DNA of 49,997 nt, taken from NCBI RefSeq assembly GCF_001690655.1, contig NZ_LZHQ01000003.1:1-49997 (forward strand), in the 5' to 3' direction. Below are positions 27,811-37,664 of this stretch, one piece after another. The translations under genes and the position numbers were made by a program. Each line of letters opens with the position of its first letter. Positions within the stretch are counted from its first letter, which is position 1. Origin of the DNA: Gilliamella sp. Occ3-1 (GTDB taxonomy: Bacteria > Pseudomonadota > Gammaproteobacteria > Enterobacterales > Orbaceae). Under the pieces are notes generated by a model, which was not told the DNA's origin, made no database searches, and saw only the letters and a program-made list of their open reading frames with translations.

Positions 27811-28254
27811 TTAATAGTGATTGATAACAGACAATATTTGAGCAGGGGTTTGTGCATTGAAAATTTTCTGGATATCATTTGTTTCACCAAATAGTGCTGC
27901 CAATTTAGTTAATATTTCAATGTGGCTAGTACTATCACTTGCTGCTAATAAAGTAATTAAATACACAGGATCATTTTCTTCTGAATTAAATTTGACTCCT
28001 TTTTTTACTAATAGCATTGATAGGCCTAATTGGTTTACGCCTTGTTCTGGTCTAGCATGAGGCATGGCAATACCTGGAGCCAATACATAGTAAGGTCCAA
28101 TTGATTCATGAAGATGAAAAATTGCTTGAATATAATCAGGTGAAATATTTTTATTTTTTAACAAAGGTTTTGCACAAAGTTGTATTGCTGCCTTCCAATC
28201 ATCGACTGAATTAACAATGTTGACCGTTTGACTTGTTAACCATTTTGCTAACAT
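27811..28254 (-). CDS. PTS IIA subunit (UlaC / mannitol-fructose type)
   Basis: Cytoplasmic phosphocarrier of 147 aa, PTS_EIIA_2 fold. The phospho-histidine is H66 in APGIAMPHARPEQGV. It receives phosphate from HPr and passes it to the IIB encoded next. It is the first gene of the IIA-IIB-IIC operon, with GGAGAAAA just before the ATG at 28254. A perfect 14-bp palindrome lies about 77-90 nt upstream and is a likely operator. The former local regulator, encoded divergently, is a pseudogene. Confidence 0.9.
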   Translation of the reverse strand: MLAKWLTSQTVNIVNSVDDWKAAIQLCAKPLLKNKNISPDYIQAIFHLHESIGPYYVLAPGIAMPHARPEQGVNQLGLSMLLVKKGVKFNSEENDPVYLITLLAASDSTSHIEILTKLAALFGETNDIQKIFNAQTPAQILSVINHY

Positions 28255-28331
28255 TTTTTCTCCGCTAAATTATATCTTACTAAGAAACTAACACACAGCG
28301 TAATAATAGAAATAAAAAAAAATAAGAAATG

Positions 28332-28345
28332 TGATAGCGCTATCA
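28332..28345. promoter_or_regulatory. LacI-type operator, perfect palindrome
   Basis: TGATAGCGCTATCA is a perfect 14-bp palindrome with the central CG that LacI/GalR-family regulators prefer. It lies between the PTS IIA start (28254) and the regulator start (28526). The regulator is broken, so the operator may be orphaned. Confidence 0.6.
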
Positions 28346-28525
28346 AAATTGATAATTTTTTTAATTATTATGTGATGTAGGTAACATTTTTAATGAATTA
28401 ATCAAATAATATTATTTAACATAGTTGTATTATTTAATTAATTGTGATTTAAAAGGATAGATACCTAATTTCATGTATAGTTATTATACCTCTTGTTAAT
28501 TTGCCATTGTTGAAAGTTAATTAGG

Positions 28526-29197
28526 ATGAAAGATGCAGGATATAAAAAACGTAAAAGTAATGGGCAGATTATTTTATTTGATGTTGCTAAATATGCTGGT
28601 GTTGGAACTATGACAGTATCTCGTGCTTTAAAAACACCAGAGCGAGTCTCTAATAGACTTCGGGGAAAAATTCAATTAGCTGTCGATGCTTTAAGTTATA
28701 AACCAAATATCGTAACTAGTTTGTTACATTAGCATCTGTTAATCAAGTTATTGCAGTTATAACAATAAGATCCATGATCACACAATTCAAATATTAATTA
28801 ATACGTTACAAATAAGCCTAGCAAAAGAAGGACATACCGTATTGATCATTGAGTCTTATCACTACTTTAAATGTGAATCATAATTATTAAATACACTATA
28901 TAGCCATAACATCGAGGCAATTTTGCTTTTTTATATTGAAAGGGATGATTTTATTCGACAGGTGGTTCTGAAAAAAAACTGTTCCTATTATAAATATTGG
29001 TAAGCAATATGATAAATTAATCAATATGAATGTTGAACTGGATGATAGTTTAGCAATGTATATGTTGTCGGAACATGTAATTAAAAAAGGTTATCGATAT
29101 ATTGGATTGCTTTGAGCTAACGAGCAATACTATCTTTTTCAACAACTTTTACATGGCTGGCACAAAGCAATGCTAAATAAAAAATACTCAAATTGAC
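28526..29197 (+). pseudogene. LacI-family (GntR-like) regulator, decayed
   Basis: The N-terminal 68 codons remain open to TAG at 28730-28732 and hold a full LacI helix-turn-helix: LFDVAKYAGVGTMTVSRALK, then RLRGKIQLAVDALSYKPN. After it, matching ligand-domain pieces appear in other frames with stops between them: LASVNQVIAVITI, then ILINTLQISLAKEGHTVLII, later VPIINIGKQYDKLINMNVEL region (partly out of frame) and HVIKKGYRYIGLL before TGA. The last third of the domain is missing before the tRNA-Pro region. The order of pieces fits a GntR-type LacI protein (about 330 aa). It was probably the repressor of the divergent PTS operon. A truncated DNA-binding headpiece could still be made, but without a dimer domain it would bind poorly. 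Confidence 0.8.
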
Positions 29198-29213
29198 AGT
29201 TTTTTCACAAAAT

Positions 29214-29290
29214 TGGTCGGCGAGAGAGGATTCGAACCTCCGACCCACTGGTCCCAAACCAGTTGCGCTACCAAGCTGCGCTACTCGCCG
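29214..29290 (-). tRNA. tRNA-Pro(UGG)
   Basis: 77-nt cloverleaf read on the minus strand, beginning CGGCGAGTAGCGCAGC. The acceptor arms CGGCGAG and CTCGCCG pair perfectly, discriminator is A, and CCA is encoded (29214-29216). The anticodon loop TTTGGGA gives anticodon UGG, reading CCA and, with wobble, other Pro codons. It has its own promoter immediately upstream (29301-29329). Confidence 0.97.
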
Positions 29291-29300
29291 TTGGAAGCGC

Positions 29301-29329
29301 ATAATACTGCGCTTCCTAAAAAGTGTCAA
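29301..29329 (-). promoter_or_regulatory. Promoter of tRNA-Pro with -10 inside an inverted repeat
   Basis: On the minus strand TTGACA (29324-29329), a 17-nt spacer and TATTAT (29301-29306) form a near-consensus sigma-70 promoter, followed by a GC-rich GCGC discriminator as in stringently controlled stable-RNA promoters. The expected start is about 29294, only some 4 nt before the mature tRNA end. The -10 is bracketed by a perfect 9-bp inverted repeat, GGAAGCGCA (29293-29301) and TGCGCTTCC (29308-29316). Confidence 0.8.
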
Positions 29330-29361
29330 TACCTACGATAAAAATTTATTCTGCTATGTCC

Positions 29362-30501
<1,140 letters not shown>

Positions 30502-30636
30502 TTAGTTAACCTCTTGCGACCAAATAAACAGTTTGGCGAGAATTATTGTTATAATACGTTATAGTATCATTAATTTGCGGTATTAGTTTATCGTGCTAGT
30601 TCTCAATAAACAATATTTGATAAGGATTTAAGGCTT

Positions 30637-31317
30637 TTGAGGTATATTGATTTATTTTTAATATCATGTTTTTCAATTATTTTATTAGTTGGTTGTCAAA
30701 ATCAAAATAACGAGGTTGTACTAACTATTACATCAGAGCAAATTAAACATTTATCTGAACAAGATATAGAGGCTATTGGCGCACAAGTGTGTGCTGATTC
30801 AGATAAACGATCTGTTATTGCTAATGATAATAGTTGGCTCAACCAAAAACTTGAAAGGTTAACCGGAACGCTACCTAAAAAGATTAATAATATTGAAGTA
30901 AATTATAAAGTTTATTTAAATACAGATCCTAATGCATGGTCAACTGCTAGTGGCTGTATTCGCATAAACAGTGGGTTAATAAAATTATTAAACGATAATG
31001 AATTACAGGCAGTTTTAGCTCATGAACAAGCACATATTGCTCTTAAACATGCTATAAAATCATTTAGACTAGCCCCTTACGTTGAGATAACCAATAATGA
31101 TGTAGTTATTCTTGTAAAAAAAGAGGTTGCTCAACAATATGAGTTTGAGGCCGATCATTATGCTTTGGAGTTATTAATGAGCAGAAATATAAATCCAACA
31201 GGGCTTGTAACTATGTTAAAAAAAATGCCCATTCATTCAACAAATAATACAACAACATCACATCCATCAAATATAAAACGTATTGATCGTATTTTAGAAA
31301 AATTAGGTACTATATAA
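30637..31317 (+). CDS. M48 metalloprotease lipoprotein, LoiP paralog
   Basis: Predicted lipoprotein protease of 226 aa. The lipobox LLVGC places the acylated cysteine at residue 20, so it would sit on a membrane facing the periplasm. The zinc motif is HEQAH (LAHEQAHIALKH), with FEADHYALELL supplying the third ligand. It is clearly homologous to the LoiP at 32589: both share VNYKVY, NAW, SGCIRINSGLI / NGCVRVYSGLM and INP(T/A)GL. The copy lacks most of the alanine-rich stretch between the HExxH helix and the third ligand. The start is TTG at 30637 with AAGGA about 10 nt upstream; no in-frame ATG fits. It is inserted, in the opposite direction, between queA and tgt. Confidence 0.85.
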   Translation: MRYIDLFLISCFSIILLVGCQNQNNEVVLTITSEQIKHLSEQDIEAIGAQVCADSDKRSVIANDNSWLNQKLERLTGTLPKKINNIEVNYKVYLNTDPNAWSTASGCIRINSGLIKLLNDNELQAVLAHEQAHIALKHAIKSFRLAPYVEITNNDVVILVKKEVAQQYEFEADHYALELLMSRNINPTGLVTMLKKMPIHSTNNTTTSHPSNIKRIDRILEKLGTI

Positions 31318-31404
31318 GTATTTATATAGATAGGTTTAATATAGCCAATAAAGTTTGAGCTTAGTTTGATTTTATTGACTACTTTCTTGATATTTAAAAT
31401 ATTT

Positions 31405-32436
31405 TTAATTTTGTGCTGTAATAAACATAGCATCACCATAACTAAAAAATCGATAGTTTTCTTTAACGGCATGTTGGTAAGCCTTCATGGTATTTTCGTA
31501 ACCAGCGAAGGCAGAAACAAGCATAATCAAAGTTGATTCAGGTAAATGAAAATTGGTTATAAGTGAATCAATGACCTTAAATTGATAGCCAGGATAAATA
31601 AAAATTTGGGTATCGGCAAAAAAAGGTGCTATTTTCCCTGTTTTTTGTGCTGCACTTTCTAAAGCTCGAACAGAAGTTGTTCCCACAGCAATAACTTTTT
31701 TGTTTCGTGCTTTACATGCTAACACCGCTTCCACAACAGTTTCCGGCACTTCAGCATATTCAGAGTGCATAATATGGGTTTCAATGTTTTCAACCCTAAC
31801 TGGTTGGAATGTTCCTGCTCCAACGTGTAAAGTGACAAATGCCATTTCGACGCCTTTCTGTTTTAGTTTTTCTAATAAAGGTTTATCGAAATGAAGACCT
31901 GCCGTGGGTGCAGCAACGGCTCCTGGCACTTTACTATACACTGTTTGATAAACTTCCCAATCTTGTTCATTATCAGGACGATCAATATATGGCGGTAATG
32001 GAATATGACCTATTTTATTTAAAATACTAAGAACATCATTTGGAAATTGCAATTCAAATAAAGCATCGTGACGTGTTAGCATGGTAACCTTAATAGGGTC
32101 ATTTTCACCTAATATTAGTTCAGCACCGGCTTTGGGTGATTTGGATGCCTTAATATGCGCAAGGGCTCGGTTATTATCTAATATTCTTTCAATTAATACT
32201 TCAATTTTTCCACCCGAAGCCTTTTTTCCATATAGGCGAGCAGGAATAACTTTAGTATTATTAAAAATAAGTAAATCCCCAGGATTGATTTTATCAATAA
32301 TATCAGTAAAAACATTATCTTCAATTTTACCTGTGTGACTATTAAGTGATAAAAGTTTACATGCACTTCTGGTTTCTGAAGGATGTTTGGCAATTAGCTC
32401 TTTTGGAAGATAAAAATCAAAGTCGGATAGCTGCAT
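31405..32436 (-). CDS. queA: S-adenosylmethionine:tRNA ribosyltransferase-isomerase QueA
   Basis: Transfers ribosyl from SAM to preQ1-modified tRNA to make epoxyqueuosine, acting after Tgt. Motifs are [67 protein letters not shown] and [18 protein letters not shown]. Length from ATG 32436 is 343 aa (E. coli 356). The frame extends to 32451, but GAGG lies 9 nt before the 32436 ATG and MQLSDF matches the family start, so that start is used. The tgt gene is downstream but not contiguous. Confidence 0.95.
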   Translation of the reverse strand: MQLSDFDFYLPKELIAKHPSETRSACKLLSLNSHTGKIEDNVFTDIIDKINPGDLLIFNNTKVIPARLYGKKASGGKIEVLIERILDNNRALAHIKASKSPKAGAELILGENDPIKVTMLTRHDALFELQFPNDVLSILNKIGHIPLPPYIDRPDNEQDWEVYQTVYSKVPGAVAAPTAGLHFDKPLLEKLKQKGVEMAFVTLHVGAGTFQPVRVENIETHIMHSEYAEVPETVVEAVLACKARNKKVIAVGTTSVRALESAAQKTGKIAPFFADTQIFIYPGYQFKVIDSLITNFHLPESTLIMLVSAFAGYENTMKAYQHAVKENYRFFSYGDAMFITAQN

Positions 32437-32537
32437 AATCATGTTCCTCAAAAATGAGGCACTAGTCTAAATCCCTGATAATGTCTAATCAAGTAATTAT
32501 TTGTTGATTATTAAGAAAGTTGCGTTAGAATTTAGCC

Positions 32538-32555
32538 GCCTAACGGAAGTTAGGC
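32538..32555 (+). promoter_or_regulatory. GNRA hairpin in the loiP leader
   Basis: GCCTAAC (32538-32544), loop GGAA, GTTAGGC (32549-32555): a perfect 7-bp stem closed by a GNRA tetraloop, 33 nt before the loiP ATG. There is no U-tract, so it is not a terminator; it could stabilise the mRNA or be bound by a regulator. Confidence 0.45.
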
Positions 32556-32588
32556 TATTTAAATTTGTATTAATGTAAGGAAAGAACT

Positions 32589-33347
32589 ATGAATAAACAT
32601 CAAAAAACATTGTTAGCTGCATTTCCTTTAGTTGCTGCAATGTCACTAGTTGGTTGTAAAAATATGAGTGTAGATGACTTAACTAGTCTTGGCATGAAAG
32701 GTTTGAAAGCTGCTACTCTAAGTGATAATGATGTGAAAGCATTAAGTCAACAATCATGTGCTGAAATGGATGCACAATCAAAAATTGCTCCAGCAAAAAG
32801 CGCTTATACTAAACGATTAAATAAAATTGCTAAAGCGATTGGGAATAATTTAGATGGAACAGCAATTAACTATAAAGTATACATCACTAAAGATGTTAAT
32901 GCATGGGCAATGGCTAATGGTTGTGTTCGTGTTTATAGTGGTCTAATGGATATGATGACTGATAACGAAATTCAAGGCGTTTTAGGTCACGAATTAGGTC
33001 ATGTTGCTTTAGGTCATAGTAAGAAAGCAATGCAAGTTGCTTATGCAACCGAAATTGCACATGATGTAGCAGCGTCATCAGGTAATGCTGCAGTAGTCTC
33101 ACTATCAAAGTCTAAATTAGGGGCTTTAGCATCAGCAGTAATTCACTCTCAATTTTCACAAAAACAAGAACAAGATGCGGATAATTATTCATTCGATTTC
33201 TTAGTTAAGAAAAAAATTAATCCAGCAGGACTTGCATCTGCATTTGATAAATTAGGTGGTGGTGACGCTTCAATCTTAAGTAGCCATCCATCTTCAGCTG
33301 ATCGAGCAAACAATATTCGTAAAAGAATTGCTGAACTTAAAAAATAA
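32589..33347 (+). CDS. loiP: Metalloprotease lipoprotein LoiP (YggG)
   Basis: Outer-membrane-associated M48 protease; in E. coli LoiP is induced by low osmolarity and cuts between Phe-Phe. The lipobox MSLVGC puts the acylated Cys at residue 23. YKVYITKDVNAWAMANGCVR, SGLMDMMTDNEIQGVLGHEL and GHVALGHSKKAMQ contain the zinc motif HELGH, and QKQEQDADNYSFDFLV carries the third ligand. Length of 252 aa equals E. coli LoiP. The ATG is preceded by AAGGAAAG. A hairpin with a GNRA loop lies in the leader, and a strong terminator follows. A shorter paralog lies 1.3 kb upstream. Confidence 0.93.
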   Translation: MNKHQKTLLAAFPLVAAMSLVGCKNMSVDDLTSLGMKGLKAATLSDNDVKALSQQSCAEMDAQSKIAPAKSAYTKRLNKIAKAIGNNLDGTAINYKVYITKDVNAWAMANGCVRVYSGLMDMMTDNEIQGVLGHELGHVALGHSKKAMQVAYATEIAHDVAASSGNAAVVSLSKSKLGALASAVIHSQFSQKQEQDADNYSFDFLVKKKINPAGLASAFDKLGGGDASILSSHPSSADRANNIRKRIAELKK

Positions 33348-33366
33348 GTACAGTAATTTTTAATCT

Positions 33367-33391
33367 AAAGCGCTATTAATAGCGCTTTTTT
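33367..33391 (+). terminator. Terminator after loiP
   Basis: AAAGCGCTAT pairs with ATAGCGCTTT around a TA centre, followed by TTTTTA, 20 nt past the loiP stop. Strong classical form. Confidence 0.88.
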
Positions 33392-33419
33392 ATTTGGTAC
33401 CAAATAACTTAAATTGACA

Positions 33420-33810
33420 AGTTAAGGTCAAATCTTAAGGCGTGGAACAAATGGATGAAATTAAAAGGCAGTTTTGGAACAGTCAATTTTTCTATTCTTA
33501 CCGCGACAATTATAGAGGGCGTATTTAGTAACTAATCAAGGACATTAACAATGCTGTTTAGTTTGAAAATATGAAATTTTTAACCATAACGTTAGGTATT
33601 TCGCCAGAGTTATTGCGTAATGCACAGCGTTTCTATCGATAAGTTGCTCATATCCATGATGAAATGGCTAAAGGTAGTATGGCTATTTATATAGGTGTAA
33701 ATAAATTGCAAGAACAAATAGACATTATAGAAAAAGAACTTCTACCTGCATTAGAATCAAAAACTAAAAAGATTGAGAAAAGTTTTGAAGATACATGTAT
33801 AGTTTTATAA
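33420..33810 (+). pseudogene. Unidentified gene debris between loiP and alaA
   Basis: Two short open pieces with coding-like composition are broken by stops. The first reads MDEIKRQFWNSQFFYSYRDN onward to TAG at 33526-33528 (33451-33528). The second, open to TAA at 33807-33809, reads ISPELLRNAQRFYR, a TAA stop, then VAHIHDEMAKGSMAIYIGVN and LQEQIDIIEKELLPALESK, ending in a lysine-rich tail. Neither has a good ribosome site. I do not recognise the family. The coiled-coil-like second piece suggests a former protein of 100 or more residues. Confidence 0.4.
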
Positions 33811-33838
33811 ATCTATTCTGACTGAGTTATTGGAATTA

Positions 33839-33857
33839 TCCCAGTTGAAACTGGGGA
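33839..33857 (-). terminator. Hairpin beyond the alaA stop
   Basis: CCCAGT (33840-33845) and ACTGGG (33850-33855) form a tight stem with loop TGAA, extendable by a flanking pair. On the minus strand it lies just past alaA, but no clear U-tract follows. Confidence 0.4.
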
Positions 33858-33873
33858 TTCATTAATAAGCGAT

Positions 33874-35088
33874 TTATTGCTTATAGGAAGATAAAAAATG
33901 AGCAAATCTCCCAATAGCGTCTTCTAGTTGACCGGAATGAGGTAAAGCAACAATTCTAACGTGATCCGGTTTATGCCAATTAAAGCCGGTTCCTTGTACA
34001 AGTAATACTTTTTCTTGTAACAAAAAATCTAATACAAGTTTTTGGTCGTTATGGATGTTGAATTTTTTCTGATCTAATTTTGGAAATAGATACAAAGCAC
34101 CTTGTGGTTTAGTACATGAAACCCCAGGGATTTCATTAAGTAAACGCCATGCCAACATACATTGATCATATAAGCGACCTCCAGGAACAATAAATTCATT
34201 GATGCTTTGGTAGCCTCCTAGCGCTCCTTGAATAGCATGTTGTAATGGCACATTGGCACATAAACGCATTGAAGCTAGCATATTTAAGCCTTCAATATAG
34301 CCTTTTACATGGTTTTTTGGACCACAAAGCGCCATCCAGCCTTGCCTAAAACCAGCAACTCGATAAGTTTTTGATAGGCCACACATGGTAATGACAAATA
34401 AATCGGGTGCCAATGCGGCAATTGAATAATGCACTGCATCATCATATAAAATTTTATCGTAAATCTCATCAGCGAAGATGATTAGATTATTTTGACGAGC
34501 GATTTCAGCGATCTCAAGTAATACTTCTTTACTATAAACAGCGCCTGTCGGGTTGTTAGGATTAATAATTACTATTCCTTTAGTGTTTGGAGTTATTTTC
34601 CGTTTAATATCTTCAATATCAGGTGACCAATTTGCTTCTTCATCGCAAAGATAGTGCACAGCGCTCCCTCCAGACAAACTAATAGCCGCTGTCCATAATG
34701 GGTAATCGGGCATAGGTACAAGTACTTCATCACCACTATTTAGTAAAGCCTGCATGGATTGAACGATTAATTCTGATACACCATTACCGATGTAAATATC
34801 TTCAACATCTAAACTATTAATTCCGCGAGCTTGATAATACTGCATGATTGCTTTACGGGCAGAATAAAGGCCTTTAGAATCGGAATATCCTTGTGAGGAA
34901 GGTAAGTTTCTAATCACATCAATTAATAATTCATCAGGCGCAGCAAAACCGAAAGGCGCTGGGTTACCAATATTGAGTTTCAGGATAGTTTGACCTTCTT
35001 CTTCCAGTCGTTTTGCATGCTCTAGAATTGGACCACGGATATCGTAACAAACATGATCCAATTTTGTGGATTTCGAGAAATTTACCAT
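33874..35088 (-). CDS. alaA: Glutamate-pyruvate aminotransferase AlaA
   Basis: PLP-dependent class I/II aminotransferase making alanine from pyruvate and glutamate; E. coli AlaA (YfbQ). Motifs are VCYDIRGPILEHAKRLEEEG, NIGNPAPFGF, IYIGNGVSELIVQSMQALLN, INPNNPTGAVYSKE, ADEIYDKILYDD, the PLP lysine in GLSKTYRVAGFRQGWM, and SMRLCANVPLQHAIQ. Length is 404 aa against 405. It is divergent from the ACT-UPF0210 pair with about 140 nt between. Besides alanine synthesis it can use the pyruvate produced by SdaA. Confidence 0.95.
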   Translation of the reverse strand: MVNFSKSTKLDHVCYDIRGPILEHAKRLEEEGQTILKLNIGNPAPFGFAAPDELLIDVIRNLPSSQGYSDSKGLYSARKAIMQYYQARGINSLDVEDIYIGNGVSELIVQSMQALLNSGDEVLVPMPDYPLWTAAISLSGGSAVHYLCDEEANWSPDIEDIKRKITPNTKGIVIINPNNPTGAVYSKEVLLEIAEIARQNNLIIFADEIYDKILYDDAVHYSIAALAPDLFVITMCGLSKTYRVAGFRQGWMALCGPKNHVKGYIEGLNMLASMRLCANVPLQHAIQGALGGYQSINEFIVPGGRLYDQCMLAWRLLNEIPGVSCTKPQGALYLFPKLDQKKFNIHNDQKLVLDFLLQEKVLLVQGTGFNWHKPDHVRIVALPHSGQLEDAIGRFAHFLSSYKQ

Positions 35089-35228
35089 AAGTTGCTCTTT
35101 TTAGTTCTTGTGTTTACATTTTTACTGAAAAAAACAATCTACTCCTATTTCGATAATTTTTGAAGATGCTATTATAGTTAGCTCAATAAATATTATTTAA
35201 TTGTCTATTTTTTGTGCGGAGTAGTGTT

Positions 35229-35498
35229 ATGAAAACCATTTTAACGGTAATTGGTAAAGATCAAACAGGTATTATTGCTGGTATTAGCCAAAAGTTATAT
35301 GAATTAGATATTAATATTTTAGATGTCAGCCAAACTATCATGGATGAGTATTTTACGATGATTATGTTACTTGACCTATCTAAAATTAATGTGTCATTTG
35401 ATGAAGTAAAAACTGTGTTGATGCAAACAGGTGAAAATCTAAAAGTTAAAGTTAATCTTCAAAGAGAAGAAATTTTTGATGCTATGCATCGTTTATAA
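35229..35498 (+). CDS. ACT-domain regulatory protein (UPF0237)
   Basis: 89-residue protein that is a single ACT domain: [21 protein letters not shown], then [20 protein letters not shown], the fold used to bind amino acids in many regulators. The frame opens at GTG 35214, but ATG 35229 has GGAG 7 nt upstream and matches the usual UPF0237 start. It lies 35 nt before the UPF0210 gene, with which homologs occur as a conserved pair. The ligand and role are not established, though an amino-acid-sensing function is plausible. Confidence 0.87.
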   Translation: MKTILTVIGKDQTGIIAGISQKLYELDINILDVSQTIMDEYFTMIMLLDLSKINVSFDEVKTVLMQTGENLKVKVNLQREEIFDAMHRL

Positions 35499-35533
35499 TA
35501 TTAATTCTATATTTTAATAAAAGGATAATACTA

Positions 35534-36889
35534 ATGGAAACAAAACAGATCCTCGAAACCATTAAAATGATTGAGGAAGAAAAACTTGATATCCGCACAA
35601 TAACCATGGGTATTTCTCTTCTTGATTGTATAGATAGTGATGGTGAAAAAGCACGCCAAAAGATTTATAACAAAATTACACGTCTGGCAAAAGATCTTGT
35701 TAAAGTAGGTGATCAGATTACTTCAGAATTCGGTATTCCAATAATCAATAAGCGTATTTCTGTTACGCCAATATCTTTAATTGCCGGTGCTAGTGATGAT
35801 AAAGATTATGTAGCGTTTGCTAAAACTTTGGACGAAGCGGCCAAAGCAGTTGGTGTTAACTTTATTGGTGGATTTTCAGCACTGGTACAAAAAGGTTACC
35901 ATAAAGGGGATGAAATTTTAATTAAATCAATTCCCCAAGCACTTGCACAGACTGAACGAGTTTGCTCTTCGGTAAATGTTGGCTCTACACAAACGGGGAT
36001 CAACATGGATGCAGTAAAGCAAATGGGAAATGTCATCAAAGAAGCCGCGCAATTAACAGCTGATAATAGTAGCATGGCCTGTGCTAAGTTAGTTGTGTTT
36101 GCTAATGCTGTTGAAGATAATCCATTTATGGCAGGTGCCTTTCATGGCGTAGGGGAAGCTGATTGCGTCATTAACGTTGGTGTCAGTGGTCCTGGTGTAG
36201 TTAAGCGAGCACTTGAAAAAGTCAAAGGTCAGCCATTTGATGTTGTAGCTGAGACTATCAAAAAAACTGCATTTAAAATTACTCGTATGGGGCAACTGGT
36301 TGGTAAAGAGGCTTCTGAACGTTTAGGCGTTAAATTTGGTATTGTCGATTTATCGTTAGCTCCAACCCCAGCAATTGGTGATTCGGTTGCACACATTTTA
36401 GAAGAAATGGGATTAGAAGCAGTTGGTACACACGGTACAACTGCAGCACTAGCTATGCTAAACGATGCGGTTAAAAAAGGTGGAGTAATGGCTTGTGGCC
36501 ATGTTGGCGGATTAAGCGGTGCATTTATTCCTGTTTCGGAAGATGCTGGTATGATTGATGCTGTAAATAACGGTGCACTTAATCTTGAAAAACTAGAAGC
36601 AATGACCTGTGTTTGTTCCGTTGGACTGGATATGATTGCAATTCCAGGCGATACGCCAGCTGAAACTATTTCGGCTATTATTGCAGATGAGGCTGCAATA
36701 GGGGTGATTAACCACAAAACAACAGCTGTGCGAATTATTCCAGCCGAGGGATTAAAAGTAGGAGATAACATTGAATTTGGTGGTTTACTTGGCCATGCTC
36801 CCGTTATGTCAGTAAACAAATTTAGTTCATGTGATTTTATTAATCGAGGTGGAAGAATTCCCGCTCCAATTCATTCATTTAAAAACTAA
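35534..36889 (+). CDS. UPF0210 / DUF711 (PFL) family protein
   Basis: 451-residue protein of the PFL family (DUF711), conserved in bacteria and archaea but with no settled function. Motifs are [80 protein letters not shown] and [16 protein letters not shown]. The ACT partner lies just upstream and is probably cotranscribed (ribosome site AAGGATAA). Length is normal and no lesion is seen. Enzyme activity cannot be assigned from sequence; do not read the PFL label as pyruvate formate-lyase. Confidence 0.9.
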   Translation: METKQILETIKMIEEEKLDIRTITMGISLLDCIDSDGEKARQKIYNKITRLAKDLVKVGDQITSEFGIPIINKRISVTPISLIAGASDDKDYVAFAKTLDEAAKAVGVNFIGGFSALVQKGYHKGDEILIKSIPQALAQTERVCSSVNVGSTQTGINMDAVKQMGNVIKEAAQLTADNSSMACAKLVVFANAVEDNPFMAGAFHGVGEADCVINVGVSGPGVVKRALEKVKGQPFDVVAETIKKTAFKITRMGQLVGKEASERLGVKFGIVDLSLAPTPAIGDSVAHILEEMGLEAVGTHGTTAALAMLNDAVKKGGVMACGHVGGLSGAFIPVSEDAGMIDAVNNGALNLEKLEAMTCVCSVGLDMIAIPGDTPAETISAIIADEAAIGVINHKTTAVRIIPAEGLKVGDNIEFGGLLGHAPVMSVNKFSSCDFINRGGRIPAPIHSFKN

Positions 36890-37178
36890 TATATTTATTT
36901 CTCTTATTTCGCCTACACTAAAATAGGCGGAATATCAAAAATTAATCTGTTTGTCATTTTCGTAAAATACATTTTTAATTCCTACTCAATAATTGTTTCA
37001 ACATAATAATCCCTATGATGAGCAATATCTTGGATATTATTTGGTATCAAATCCATTCGTTTCTTTTATCTTAATTTCCTAAAATTAGTGATATCAAATT
37101 AGTAATGATTTATTTCACGAAATAGCAAATTATTAACATTTTTATAAAGTTGCAGATCACATTATGATGGAGGACGAA
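36890..37178. other. Gap between UPF0210 and gat-type PTS genes
   Basis: About 290 nt with no supported ORF. A stem of some 9 bp (TTTCGCCTA near 36907-36915, TAGGCGGAA 36924-36932) could end the UPF0210 transcript but lacks a U-tract. The promoter of the PTS operon should lie in the second half; AGATCACATT at 37154-37163 matches only one CRP half-site. Confidence 0.45.
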
Positions 37179-37655
37179 ATGGGAAATGAATCTAACGGGC
37201 AAATGTTTTTTGAAGATTTGATTCTTTTAGATAAAAACTTTCAGAATACTAATCAATTTTTCGATTTTACGTTTCCTATTTTAAAAAGTGGTGGCTATGT
37301 GAATCATTCCTTTTTAGGCGCAATAAAAAAAAGAGAATCATTATTCCCAACTGCACTACCAACAGAACCTTATGTTGTTGCAATGCCCCATACTGATGTT
37401 GAGCATGTTATTAGACCTTTTATCTATTTTGCTCGAGCTAAAGGTACGATTCCATGGTGTGAAATGGCTAATAATGACAATGTATTAAGAGCTAATTTTG
37501 TCTTTTTACTCGGATTTAATCAAAAAAATGAGCATATTGATTTATTGCAAAAGTTGATAACCTGTTTTGTGAATTCACATTTTTTAGAAGCACTTTATTA
37601 CGCAGAAACTAAACATGAAATTTTTACACTGTTGACGTCGAATATAAATTTATAA
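37179..37655 (+). CDS. PTS galactitol-type IIA subunit
   Basis: Cytoplasmic phosphocarrier of 158 aa, PTS_EIIA_2 fold. The phospho-histidine is H71 in YVVAMPHTDVEHV. It takes phosphate from HPr and passes it to the IIB next door. The frame is open from 37164, but ATG 37179 has a near-perfect GGAGG 5-6 nt upstream (within the alternative start), so I use it. First gene of the IIA-IIB-IIC-regulator-aldolase operon. Substrate is not decided by sequence. Confidence 0.88.
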   Translation: MGNESNGQMFFEDLILLDKNFQNTNQFFDFTFPILKSGGYVNHSFLGAIKKRESLFPTALPTEPYVVAMPHTDVEHVIRPFIYFARAKGTIPWCEMANNDNVLRANFVFLLGFNQKNEHIDLLQKLITCFVNSHFLEALYYAETKHEIFTLLTSNINL

Positions 37656-37664
37656 GGAGGCATT

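Noticed and set aside
32452..32537. PreQ1 riboswitch before queA
   Set aside because: The short queA leader has only a 4-bp CCTC/GAGG stem and none of the conserved preQ1 aptamer pattern.
36229..36819. 196-codon open frame antisense to the UPF0210 gene
   Set aside because: It lies wholly opposite a well-supported gene, has no ribosome site or recognisable motif, and its composition is that of a reverse reading of a good coding region.
36907..36932. Stem downstream of UPF0210 as a terminator
   Set aside because: A stem is present, but no U-tract follows on either strand, so I only noted it in the gap entry.
37154..37163. CRP-like half-site AGATCACATT before the gat-type IIA gene
   Set aside because: Only one half matches the consensus and it lies too close to the start codon for normal activation.
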